Shown: positions 22,949 to 33,113, counted from the stretch's first letter. The stretch: DNA of 64,000 nt from Phanerochaete sordida (GCA_019973155.2 BPQB01000087.1:1-64000), one strand, 5' to 3'. Translations and numbers: made by a program. The notes: generated by a model not told the origin, from the letters alone.

Positions 22949-24970
22949 TCAAATCGCTGCGACGTGCCCTTCCGCTGTGGCGCCTTCCTCTTCCCTGCAC
23001 CTGGCATGCAGCGCATTGCGCCCGTCCTTCACGTCGAGCATCACGTCGCAGGGATCTTGGACCAGGGTACGACCGCGAAGCGGAACGCCCCGCTGCGCCG
23101 CCCCTTCGGCGCCCCGCCGGCGCTCTGTGCCGCGACCGTGCGCAAGCTACACCATCTGCCTTTAGCTTCAGGCCTGCGCCGAGACAAGGATGACACGCAC
23201 TCGAGCTCCGCGGGTACGGCGTCGCGTTCCCTGTCGCCCGCGAGCGCCGCGACGGCGGGGTGCTCGAGCGGGCCCGCGGCGTACTCGCGCGTGTGCGCCG
23301 CGACGTGGCGCAGCGTGAGGCGGTGCGCGTGCGCGACGGGGTGCAGCTCCTGATCCCTGGCCACACCCACGCAATCAGCTCTTCCCCGCAAGTCAATCAT
23401 TAAGGCAGTGAGGCGACGCACCGGCGGCCGCTGCGGAACGCGGCGCGCGCGTCGAGCGGGACCTGGGGCGTGAGCGTCCAGAGCGCGTGCGCGCACGCCG
23501 CGCCGGCGTACACGCGCACGGGCGCGCTCTCCGCGTGCAGCGCCGCGGGCGGGAGGAACGGCGCGGCGCGGTAGCGCGAGAGCTCGAGGTTCGTCGGCGC
23601 GTCGGGCTGCACGCCTGCACTCTCATCAGCGCTGCCCACACTACTGTGAGGAGGAGGAGGGAGAGGGGGGACGCACCGAGCGCGGCGAACGCGGCGGAGA
23701 GCGGGTCGCGCGGGCGCGGGCGCGCGCCGCCGTTGACGGCCCACTCGATGGGGCCGAAGACGAGGTGCGGGAGGCGCGGGCCGGCGTGCGCGGGCTTCTC
23801 GAGCGCGGGGCGCAGCAGCGTCGGCTCGAAGACGTCCCAGAGCCCGCCGATGCCGTGCCGCAGGAAGGGGCGGGTGGTGTCCGCGCTACGGCGCTCTGCG
23901 GTGTGCTGCGTGCGGGGGGTCAGTGGGTGGGAGAGGAGAGGGAGGGAGGGGGCGTACGGTGTAGTGGTCGAGGAGGGCCTTCATGCGCGGCGAGAGGCGT
24001 GCGGAGGCCTTGCCGTGGATGTGCAGGTGCGCGTCGAAGGCGGCGCGTTGCTCGCGTGTGGCGGCGAGGACGGTGCCGCGGTAGAGTGGCGCGAGGAAGT
24101 CTCTGTGCTGCAGGTCAGAATACTGGATCGCGCTCACAGCGGTAGCGACGCACGGGAGGGTGGTGTGCGCCTCGTGCGCTAGCGTCCAGAACGCTTCGCA
24201 CAGGCGTGCGGTTCGCGAAGCGCATCCGAACACTTCGTGTACTGTTAGAAACGGAGACAGACCTGTAGCAAGCTTGTCAGTGGCTTCCGCCCGACGTCGC
24301 AACAAGACAGCGCACCGGCCAGGAAAAAGACTTCGTTTGTTGTATACGGGCCCATGCCGCCAAAGACATTGTCGGCCTCTTGGATAGCAGTCACAGCCAG
24401 CTTGGTATACTCGGTATCTTTGGTGCCAGCAAGCTCTCGCAGCCAGTCGGCCACGCCCTGCAGGAAACGCGGGTATTCTAGGTAGACATCGGGAGGTTGA
24501 CTAGGCAACGCTTGGAAAGACGACTCCAGGTGGACCTAAAAAATTTCATGAATGGTTATCCGCTAACCGCACTTGGAGCACCCGACCTTTACAGATATTT
24601 TGTCGGGTGGTGCAACAAAGGACACCACGCCAGCGTCTCCGAAATCCAGAGCAATGCAGACGGAGAATCCTCGAGTCTGTTCGAGATGCCTAATTCAGCT
24701 AATGTCGGGTATCGCCGTTTATGAACACGCTTCACCTCCTTCGACGTCTTTCGCACCTCCAGGTCCCACTGGTCTTTGCTGAAAGCTTGGCACATAATGT
24801 GATGCTGCAGTTCAACCTGCGGCAATGCAAGATCAGCGGAATTCGGCACGATGTGCGCGGCCTCTCAAACATACTTGAAGATAGAGGCTCTGCAGATGGA
24901 AAACGACCGTGCGAGTAGTGTAATAAATCTTGACCAGGTGCAGGAGCTCCTGGACACTCGTTTCTGCCAT
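22949..24970 (-). CDS. hypothetical multi-exon protein, family not recognised
   Basis: Starting at the ATG complementary to 24968-24970, exons join as MAETSVQELLHLVKIYYTTR..HLQSLYLQ, VELQHHIMCQAFSKDQWDLE..HHPTKYL, QPPDVYLEYPRFLQGVADWLRE..LLQ, GLSPFLTVHEVFGCAS..LLDHYT, then HTAERRSADTTRPFLRHGI..AALG, VQPDAPTNLELSRYRAAPF..SGRR and DQELHPVAHAHRLTLRHVAA. All joins use GT-AG introns and keep one frame, which is good evidence of a real gene. The last exon (about 23150-22949, ending EGHVAAI) is less certain. The protein is soluble with no signal peptide, TM helix or motif I know. The 3' exons are extremely GC rich, so several shadow frames appear there. Confidence 0.5.
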
Positions 24971-25852
24971 CTGTGGATAAGGCACCCTGATTCTCGTGTT
25001 AGCCAAGCTCTATCATCGAGCTGCATGCTCTCACACGCGAACGTGCCCGGAAGTCGCGTCGTAGGGCGCGCCCGCTGTTGGCCCCGACGCGGCGGGGTCG
25101 GCCCAGAGGTTGTGGAGGACGAGGGCGGCGCCGTCCGCGGAGTGGGTGTCGAGCCATCGCCTGGCGGTGAGGCAGCAGGCGAGGACCTGGTGGTATTCTG
25201 CCATGTCAGGGCGGTGGCATTGCGGGCCGCGCGCGCGGCCGTTGCTCGTTTGGGTCCAAGTCAGAGTTCCGCCCAACGCCTTCTCACGTCACGGCGCCTG
25301 CCGGCACTTTGCGCGAGACGCCCCTTGTGGCGCTTGATGGCGCTACCAAAAGTGACCGGGGTCCCCAGTCCGGACTTAGACCCCAGACCTACCCTACCCA
25401 CGAACGGTCACGTCGGCCTTAGCATCCTCTGTGTGAAGTACTAGCTCCGCGTTATTCGAGCAAACATTCGGCTTTGGACCGCTCTTCTCGACCATAGGAA
25501 ATGCAGGTCAGCAGCACGGCACATCACTCAGCACGTATCTATCATTACAAGTGAAGAGTGCTACTAGAGACTCGACCGGGTGTCGTCGGCACACCAAACA
25601 TCGCAGGAACTCCGAAGCAACGCGGCGCACTTAGAACGTATACGACATTAGATATGTGGGCGCAGTATCCGAGCTCCGGTTCTGCTATCACCAATGCGAT
25701 AAGTATGTTACCGCAGCTGCTAGGCGACAACTTAATCGTCGGGCGTTTGGCAATCTAACCTACTTCCTGCGCATCTAATGACTCCTGTTGCCTCTGTCCT
25801 TCATCTGAGCCGTCCCTCATAACGCTCGAATTTTAGGATTATCAAGTGCTCA
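24971..25852. other. intergenic with a dispersed repeat
   Basis: Divergent region between the hypothetical gene (-) and the second MFS gene (+). Apart from the repeat at 25050-25367 no gene was seen; the frame at 25558-25758 has no support. Confidence 0.4.
25050..25367. repeat. dispersed repeat, copy A (partner at 30199-30450)
   Basis: Shares ordered blocks with 30199-30450 in the same orientation: GAGGACGAGGGC, GTCGAGCCATC, GTGAGGCAG, GTCCAAGTCAGAGTT (one mismatch) and AAGTGACCGGGGTCCCCA. The copies have diverged and differ by indels. On the minus strand copy A is open for about 80 codons (..CCLTARRWLDTHSADGAALV..), whereas copy B has in-frame stops. This looks like decayed coding sequence of an old mobile element or duplicated gene. 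Confidence 0.6.
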
Positions 25853-28230
25853 ATGTCTGCGAGCCCGTCATCTGCAGATTCCAGCCCGCCTTTCGCTCAG
25901 GAGAGCCGCGAGGATGTAGTCGGTGAGTGACCTTCAAAGCCTCTATCACAGCGCCTTCTACCCTGAATACTCGCAGAGGAAGGGACAGCATTTGAGAGTA
26001 CGACCCAGTACCCCCAAAGCGACACACACGAGGTAGGCCACGACGAAAGCACACATCTGTTGGGGACCGCAAGGCCGACCCAGAATCTTCGGCCCTCACC
26101 CTGGTGGTACGTAACCTCCTCCCAATACCCGCACAGTCCCCTCTCTCTGCAGCATCTATGCTGCTGTATACTGATATGATGCATCATGAAGGTACATCTG
26201 CCTATCTTTCGCTCTCGCGACCATACGTGCAACCACCATAGCGCCTATGGTGGGCTTGCTCACCGACATCCTCTGCGGGTATCAGAACCCAGGAAATCTG
26301 CCTCCTGATAGAGAGCAGTGCAAGTTTGATCCAACTGTGAGCCGTCTCTTTGTCCATGCCTTTGTAACGATGTCATGACCGTGTATCATGTTCCCAGAAC
26401 AACGCCTTCGTAATCATTGGAGGTGAGCAAAATACTGCTTGAGGAGACTTCGCCACCTAACAGCTGCGGACAGTCCACACTACCCTCATGGGTGTCCTCA
26501 GCTGCCTGACCGCAGCCTGGTGGGGCTCGGTGCGCCGCCACTCCCCTTCCTTCATCTCACCACTGACCGCACAATCCTCGCGCAGCTCTCGGACCGCCAC
26601 GGCCGCACGCGCGTCATCGCGCTCTGCGGGCTGCCCTTCATCGACGTCGCGTGGCTCGTCCTCGCGCTGTGCCGCAGCTGGGTGCCGCTCGGGCACTACC
26701 TCGTCGCCGTCGGGTATGTCGCGCAGGGTCTCGTCGGGGGTGCGTCGCGCGCGGCGATCGTCTCTGGCGGCGGCTGACGCTGCTAAGCTAGGCACCACCG
26801 CGCTCATGGCGGTCATGCTGGCGTATATTGCGGACTGCACGGACGCTACGTCGAGGTCGGCTCTGCGAACATCGTCTCCGATGCACTACTGACGTCTGCC
26901 CAGAACCGTCATGTTCTCGGTCTTCCTCGGGTACGCGCAGCGCTCGCATCCCGCTGATCCGCGCTGACACGCCTACAGCGCATCCTACGGCGGGGGCACC
27001 GTCGGGGGCCCGCTGGGTCGCAGTCTCGTGCGCCTCGTGCATCAGCCATCCACCGTGTTCGCGCTCTCGGCCTTCGTCCAAGTCTGCCTCAGCGCGTGCT
27101 CGTGGTCCCTGATCCCTGAGTCTGTCCCTCCGGAGCAGCTTGCCGAGGAACAGCGCCGGCACGCCGAGGCTCGAGTGGGGAGGAGGCGCCGCGGGGCGAT
27201 GGGGGTGGTGGACGTTATGAGCGACGTTGTGCGCCCACTTGGAGTAGTGTGTCCGGAGCGAGATAGGCAAGCGAGTGGCAGGTGGAGCTTGACGCTCCTC
27301 GCTGTGGCAATTGGGTCATTCAACGTAATCGCGGTGTGTCCCTCGAATAAGTCCTTCACGAGGCCCCGCTGATTTTTTTTGGATCCTTAGAGTCACTCTC
27401 CGTACATAGCCCTCTACAGCTCCCGGCTGCACTTGCCCTTCAATGCGGTATGTCGACTATCTCAAGGTCGATGTATGAGCGGTGCTTGATGGGCTTATTG
27501 CGCACACGACCAGTTCGTCGACGCGATGCGCTTCACAGTCCTAGCCCGCAACATATATCTAGCAATATGCTTCCCCCGTACGCTCCTTCTCTCCTCATAA
27601 CCATTCCCCTCCCTGACGCCCTCATCTAGTGATCATCACAGCCCTCTCCCGCACCTCCCGACTTACATCTGCACCCGCCACTGTTGGCGCATCGTTCACC
27701 CTAAACCGCACCCTGGCCCACGTCTCCGCGGCATTCTCCGCCGGCATCTTCGCGGTCTTCCCGCTCATGACCTCCGTGGGAGGCGTCGCCGCAGTCATGG
27801 TCGCCGGCGCGCTCGGGGCAGGCTTCAACCCGGCCGTGTTGGGCCTTGCGGTCGACGTGCATGCGGCGCGGGCGGGGGCGCGGGAGACGGGGTGCGTTTT
27901 TATCGTGTTTTGAGGCTGAGTGGTGGGCTGACGGCTGTCGTGGCGTTGTAGGAAAGTCTTCGGCGCGCTTGGGGTCGTGCGGGCGTTCAGGTGCGTCATC
28001 TTACTTTTCATCGCGCGCTGGTTTATTTGAGCTGAGTGTACTAACTTACCTGTCTCAGTGCGGACATCCTGGGGCCGATCCTCATCGCCGCGGTCTACAC
28101 GGGCACACTTTCCACAGCGCCCGCGACGCTGTTCGTCGTCGCGAGTGCCCTCATGATTATCGCGCTCATCGCGCTGACGTTCGTGCGCATGCCGGAGCAG
28201 AGGACAAGGGTTTTGGAGGATGGGGTATGA
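25853..28230 (+). CDS. MFS transporter, DHA1-like
   Basis: Multi-exon membrane carrier. The cytosolic N-terminus starts MSASPSSADSSPPFAQESRED and leads to RPSPWW. The transmembrane part follows: APMVGLLTDILCGYQN, TLMGVLSCLTAAWWGQLSDRHGRTRVIALCG (MFS motif A, DRHGR, in loop 2-3), AVMLAYIADCT, ASYGGGTVGGPLGR and LLAVAIGSFNVIAV. After the central loop come QFVDAMRFTVLARNIYLAICFP, AGIFAVFPLMTSVGGVAAVM, GALGAGFNPAVLGLAVDVHA and SADILGPILIAAVYTGTL. It ends RTRVLEDGV with TGA at 28228-28230. The substrate is unknown. Exon joins checked in the 3' half are in frame; the region of the first helix (26100-26260) is the least certain. It is not a close copy of the MFS gene at 18311. Confidence 0.75.
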
Positions 28231-28693
28231 GGTACCCGGCACGACGGCGAGTAGGTGCGCGTACAGGGCGCAAGTATGCGATATTGTTCGTACTGTTGCG
28301 GGGCGATTGTCAAGGCTCAAAGCTGGCAGCACCATAGGCCAAGATAATCTGCACCTTTTGACTAGTGTTGTGCGTCCATTACCGTCCCTCCTCCTATGGC
28401 CTTGACTACGCGGTTCGGCATGGGCATGTCTCACGCTGTTGTCTATGATGGTAGAAGCGCAGTCGCAAGGATGCGAATCTAAGTCGGTGGAACTTTTCGC
28501 TGATATTTGAGATTGTTCGATTGGGGAGCACACTATGGCCATTCATTCTTAGGTTTAGCGGCAAACCTGGGATGAAATACAATGCACACACTGGCTGCAT
28601 GCCGGACACCTCGCTCCGCAACGTACAAGCAACCCCCAGACCAAAATAACCTCATCGCAGCTGGCCGCTGTTAGCGCTAACTGGGTGACCTGG
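28231..28693. other. intergenic, no gene seen
   Basis: Frames here are shadows without domain or splice support. The segment holds the MFS terminator and upstream promoter of the first PGAM-like gene. Confidence 0.4.
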
Positions 28694-28716
28694 GCGGCTG
28701 ATTGACGAGTCAGCGG
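28694..28716 (+). promoter_or_regulatory. conserved 23-bp promoter element of PGAM-like copy 1
   Basis: The element contains ATTGACGAGTCAGCGG and is identical except for one base to 31780-31802 in front of copy 2. It lies 88 bases before the ATG. TGAC and GTCA are arranged as an inverted pair around GA, resembling a bZIP-type site, but the binding factor is unknown. Confidence 0.5.
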
Positions 28717-28804
28717 GGCCAAGCGTCGCGGAACCGGGGATGCACCGAAGCGTTCACTGGCATGCGTGGCCGTCGTCGACAAAGCTCGACCTTTGACGTC
28801 CACG

Positions 28805-29884
28805 ATGTCCTCCCCAACGCTCACTGTAACATTCGTGCGTTTGCTGCTTGTCATGAGATGTCGCTTGAATGACGCTCGTTGCATAGGTGCGACACGGACA
28901 GTCGCTGGACAACCAGACGGTGCGCATCGATGTCAAGCCGGCGACGATTCATCTACCAGTGTGCTGACCCTCCGTTTTGTAGCGGGGCCTATGGGCAGGC
29001 TGGAAGGACGCCCCTCTGTCTAAGCATGGTCAGTACGGTCCTAGCCGGATAGTTAGCTGCTCACCCACAGATTGACACAGGCATGAACGTAGGGTTTCTG
29101 GCTCGGATATAATCCTGCACTGAGCTGACGACACCCCCAGCAAGCGCGCGCAGCAGGCGAGTCCCTCTCAAGCATCCCCTTCACCGTAATCTACGCATCG
29201 CCTCTTCTCCGCGCGCTCGCCACGGCCCAGGCCATCCACGACGCACAGCCGGCGCCCAAGCCCCCACTGACGACCTCCCCGCTGCTGCGCGAGCAGCACT
29301 GGGGCGTCGCGGAGGGCGAGCCGTTCGCGGCGGCGCCGGACCCGGCGCTGGGCCTCGACGAGCACATCGCGCGCGGCGTCTACCCGCTGCTGCGCGAGCC
29401 CTGGCAGCGGTTCCCGGGCGGCGAGAGCCTCGAGGACGTCGGCGCGCGCGCGCAGCAGGCCGTCGAGGAGCTTGTGATGCCGCATGTCTGGGACGCGGCC
29501 AGGCAGGGGAGGAAGGATGTCCATGTCGCGGTCGTCAGCCATGGGATTGCGATCAGCGAGCTGGTGCGGGTGTTGGTGCTCAAGGACGAGAGCTTCGGCG
29601 AGCACCCTGCGCACCGCTGGAAGCGTATGCTGAACACGGCGTGGACCCGGGTTACTGTCGACGTAAAGGTGTGCTTCGGCTTAGATCCGTGTGCCTGCAG
29701 GTCGCTGATGCGAACCAGGGGTCGAAAGAAGGCGAGCCAATGAATTTCGCCGACGACAGCTTGCCGCCGCTCGAGATCAAAGTGACTGATTTCAACCGCT
29801 CTGAGCATTTCGACAACCTTGTGAGTCCCTTGATAATGACCTGTTAATGAAGAATGAAGTCTTACCTTTTCCCAGAAACATTAG
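28805..29884 (+). CDS. histidine phosphatase (PGAM-like), tandem copy 1, C-terminally truncated
   Basis: Member of the phosphoglycerate-mutase/histidine-phosphatase superfamily, which transfers phosphate through an active-site His. Exons join as MSSPTLTVTF, VRHGQSLDNQT (RHG catalytic motif), RGLWAGWKDAPLSKHG, MN, then QARAAGESLSSIPFTVIYAS. LLREQHWG, GGESLEDVGARAQQAVEEL and the second catalytic His in VVSHGIAISE follow. A 32-nt intron (29669-29700) must be removed before VADANQGSKEGEP. The final exon starts at 29876 and reads Lys-His-stop (TAG 29882-29884). In copy 2 the same exon continues for about 55 codons. A second TAG follows at 29918-29920, so the tail, including the PIP-box-like motif, is lost. 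The catalytic domain itself appears intact. Substrate unknown. Confidence 0.75.
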
Positions 29885-30198
29885 AAGGGCGGTTTCGGAA
29901 GCAGTGCCTGCGACCCCTAGCAGAAAGATATTCGCGGCTCCTTTGGCGGAGGCGCCATCAAGCGTCCACCAGAGGTAGGCCAAAAGCAAAAGTACCGCGC
30001 AGAACGAGGCGAACGGAGAAACACTTGAAAAACAGACTGTCTAGATGGAAGATCAGCGTGCGGGGAGTGGAGGAGATCTTGTCGAAGCCTTGCAAGAGTT
30101 TCTGCACGCCTCCTCCTGTCATTCTGGGAGCCTATTTCGAGCTTTAGATACTTAAGCTCAATTCGCGCGCTGCACAGTCCCATACGCCAATGCGTCCA
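29885..30198. other. decayed former C-terminal tail of PGAM-like copy 1 and spacer
   Basis: Bases 29885-29970 still align with the last exon of copy 2 (GGFGSS, then QKDIRGSF at 29921-29944) but lie behind stop codons. The rest is anonymous. Confidence 0.5.
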
Positions 30199-30450
30199 GG
30201 AATCGTGTCGTGGGATGCGTTCGCTGTTCATCTCGACGCGGCGGGATCCATGTCCGCTCAGGGGTCCTGGAGGACGAGGGCAGCGCTCGAGGCACTGTAC
30301 AAGATGTCGAGCCATCACATGGCAGTGAGGCAGCTGGCTAGGACTTGGGTCGGGTGCACGGTCGTCGCTTGTTGGGGTCCAGGTCAGAGTTTCGTTCCCT
30401 CACCGCCAAGACGCCCGTTGTGGCGTTAACGTAAGTGACCGGGGTCCCCA
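30199..30450. repeat. dispersed repeat, copy B (partner at 25050-25367)
   Basis: Same orientation and block order as copy A, with shared GTCGAGCCATC, GTGAGGCAG and AAGTGACCGGGGTCCCCA. Its minus-strand frame carries stops, so it is a decayed copy. Confidence 0.6.
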
Positions 30451-31345
30451 AGCTAGACCCCGACTTGAGATTGTTCTGCTGTCGCGTCTCATCTGCGGGC
30501 GGGACTTCTAGATCGTCCACAAGTTGCCGGATAGACAAGCGAGTGATTCTCTCCAGACGCCGCACAGCGCGCCACAGAGAACGGCCCGTGCACCATCATG
30601 TCAACGAGATCGGCGAGCCTCAAATTGAACATCCTCAGCAGAGATGAAAGCAGCGTCGAACGCGCAAGCTAATGATGAAATGATCACGTTCTTCTGCACG
30701 TGTGGCTCGTGTAAAATATGAACCGACGAGGAACGTCTACAGACCGCGGACTTGTGGACACACCCAGCATGCGAGTACGAATCGCACAATATATTTCATT
30801 CCATGATATGGCAATTGATTTCTATGAGACTCATCAGTCGTTTCCGAATACGCAGTGTACGATACGGTACTGCGGCACCCTCCGACAGCTTGTGCGAGAC
30901 ATATTTTATTCAAGTGGCGGTTTGATAGCGCGGCTGATCGCTGAGTGACAGGGTCCGTCTCGCCCGCTCGTTCTCTTATCTTCATATCAGTGGCACTGTA
31001 TACATGAACTCAGTATTCTTATTCTCTCTTGTGTCGCAAGTATACGACTTTCCTCCCATGGTACACGTCCGCAGAAAGCCAAAATTGATGGGCTTATTAC
31101 AGTCACAGTACGCCGAGCACGCGTACAGCATAGACAGTCCCATCCGTATTCGACAGTAAAACAAGCAAGAAGAAGGTGTTTCGTGTCCATCTCGATTGGT
31201 TTTCTCTTTTCTTTTTCGCAAATAATGAAGGCCGCGTCCTGATGCTGTCGAAATTAGCAGCAGAACTGCGGCAGTAATGAGTATGCCCATCACCTGCTTC
31301 AAATCAGTCCGAGCAGTCCCAAGAGTAGATCCTGGCGACATTGCT
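30451..31345. other. intergenic, no clear gene
   Basis: Contains an open minus-strand frame (30982-31386) with a strong hydrophobic segment, VMGILITAAVLLLIS, followed by RKRKEK. It does not join in frame to the signal-peptide exon upstream (see 31346-31545). I treat it as unresolved. Confidence 0.3.
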
Positions 31346-31545
31346 TCACCCGCCGCCGGTCCAGGGAGGTCCCTATAATGGATCAATGAGTGATATGTCT
31401 AAGTAATGAGCAGGAATGAACTCACGAAAAGGCCGTCGTCCTTCGGAGCGGCATTCCTGGCCTCCACAGGCACAGCAGATACCATGCCTACAGCCAGAAA
31501 GGCTTGAACGAAGACGGCTGTGATGAAGACGAGTTTGTGGTACAT
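31346..31545 (-). CDS. candidate small secreted peptide (48 residues)
   Basis: The ATG complementary to 31543-31545 opens a frame with a classic signal peptide (MYHKLVFITAVFVQAFLAVG, then MVSAVPVEA). A GTGAGT..TATAG intron of 53 nt (31373-31425) joins DDGLF to GPPWTGGG and a stop, giving 48 residues and roughly 25 after signal cleavage. No Cys and no CaaX box, so it is neither a hydrophobin nor a classical pheromone. The frame behind the intron would encode a TM segment if splicing shifted by two bases, so a type I membrane protein is an alternative reading. It lies between the first two PGAM-like genes on the opposite strand. Confidence 0.35.
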
Positions 31546-31779
31546 GGAAGTAATGGACGTTCGCTAGAGCGGGGTGAGGAGCGAGAGGACGGCGCGTTGG
31601 GAGCCTTTTAAGGAGTTCGTTGTGGGAGCAGTCCGCCTAGCGCAAAGCTTTTCGTAATTGAGGCGCAGATTCTGCACCTCGAACATACCCCAGCGCGAAT
31701 GGTAGAGCCTGCTGGCGAGACAAGCACTCACGGTTTTCGGTGTTCGGAGACTCTCTGACAGCGGGCGCTGACGGCCTGA

Positions 31780-31802
31780 GCGGCTAATTGACGAGTCAGC
31801 GG
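31780..31802 (+). promoter_or_regulatory. conserved 23-bp promoter element of PGAM-like copy 2
   Basis: Nearly identical to 28694-28716, sharing ATTGACGAGTCAGCGG. It lies 65 bases before the ATG of copy 2. Surrounding sequence is much less conserved. Confidence 0.5.
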
Positions 31803-31867
31803 ATGTCGCGGGGCCCGGGATCAAAACGTTGGCTGGTATCGACACGGCTCGTTCTTCTACGACCACG

Positions 31868-33113
31868 ATGTCTGCACCAACCCTGACTATAACATTTGTG
31901 AGTCGGTTGCTTGCCACAGTGAATCAGGGTGTTGTCTAACGTTCACTGAGTAGGTGCGACATGGAGAGTCGCTTGACAACCTGGTGCGCGTTAACCGGCA
32001 CTAGGTCGCGCGTCATCTGCAAATGTGCTGATGCGCCATCCTCCAGCGGAGCGTCTGGGCAGGCTGGAAAGATGCACCTCTGTCCAATCATGGTCAGTAC
32101 GGCTACGGGCACGGATAATCAGCGGTCATCGCTCACCCGCGGATTGACACAGGCATGAACGTGAGATGTCTGGCTCGGATGCAATTCTGCTTTGTACTGA
32201 CGATACCCGCAGCAAGCTCGCGCAGCAGGAGAGTCCCTCTCCAGCGTCCACTTCGCTGCGATCTACGCGTCGCCTCTGCTCCGGGCGTTCACCACGGCGC
32301 AGGCCATCCACGACGCACAGCCGGAGCCCAAGCCTCCGCTGACGAGCTCTCTGCTGCTGCGTGAGCAGCACTGGGGCGTCGCGGAGGGCCAGCCGTGGAC
32401 GATGACGCCGGACCCGAAGCTGGGGCTCGAGGAGCAGTTCGCGCGGGGCATCTACCCGGTGCTGCACGAGCGCTCGCAGAAGTTCCCGGACGGCGAGAGC
32501 CTGGAAGACGTGGTCAAGCGCGCGCAGCAGGCCGTCGAGGAGCTCGTGATGCCGCACGTCTGGGCCGCCGCCAGGGAGGGCAAGAAGAATGTCCACATCG
32601 CGATCGTCAGCCACGGGATTGCGATCAGCGAGCTGATTCCGGTGCTCGTGCTCAAGGACGAGCGCCACGAGCACCCTGGGCACCGCTGGAGAGGCCTGCT
32701 GAACACGGCGTGGACCCGGATTACTGTCGACGTCAAGGTGTGCTTCAGCGTATATGCGTCTTGGCTGCAGGTTGCTGATGTGGACCAGGGATCGAAGGAA
32801 GGCGAGCCGATGAGCTTCGCTGACGACAGCTTGCCACCACTCGAGGTCAAAGTGACCGACTTCAACCGTTCTGAGCACCTGGACAATGTTGTGAGCCATT
32901 TTTATGAGCCGAAATAAGTGACGAAGCCTTACTTTTGTCCAGAAACGCCAGAAGGGTGGCATTGGAAGCAGTGCCTACGACCCCAAGCAGAAAGACATTC
33001 GTGCCTTCTTTGGCGGAGGCGCCGTCGAGCGTCAGTCGGAGGAGGGCAGGAGCGAAAGTAACGCGCAGGACGAGGCGGACGTAGACATCGAGGATCCAGA
33101 CGCAAGACTCTAG
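31868..33113 (+). CDS. histidine phosphatase (PGAM-like), tandem copy 2, with C-terminal PIP-box-like motif
   Basis: Same superfamily and exon plan as copy 1. Landmarks are MSAPTLTITF, VRHGESLDNL (RHG), RSVWAGWKDAPLSNHG, QARAAGESLSS, LLREQHWG, PDGESLEDVVKRAQQAVEEL, IVSHGIAISE and TAWTRITVDVK. A 33-nt stop-free intron (32738-32770) sits where copy 3 has a normal 48-nt intron. The last exon encodes KRQKGGIGSSAYDPK, then QKDIRAFF (32988-33011) and an acidic end EDPDARL, with TAG at 33111-33113. QKDIRAFF fits the PCNA-interacting PIP box (Q-x-x-I-x-x-F-F) exactly. A catalytic role as phosphatase or mutase is a family inference; the substrate is unknown and the PCNA link is a hypothesis. Confidence 0.82.

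Noticed and set aside
22389..23396. 335-codon minus-strand frame rich in Arg/Ser/Ala
   Set aside because: It overlaps the AN1 zinc-finger gene and the joined exons of the hypothetical minus-strand gene in a different frame; the translation is compositional and has no core.
18311..28230. The two MFS genes as a tandem duplication
   Set aside because: Their helices, loops and motif contexts differ strongly; both are DHA1-like but not close paralogs.
27622..28542. 306-codon minus-strand frame opposite the second MFS gene
   Set aside because: The plus strand encodes well-formed MFS helices in this stretch; the antisense translation is low-complexity.
29168..29614. Minus-strand frames opposite the PGAM-like genes (also at 32126-32962 and 33318-33995)
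   Set aside because: Mirror frames of conserved coding sequence; they recur in each paralog only because the sense strand is conserved.
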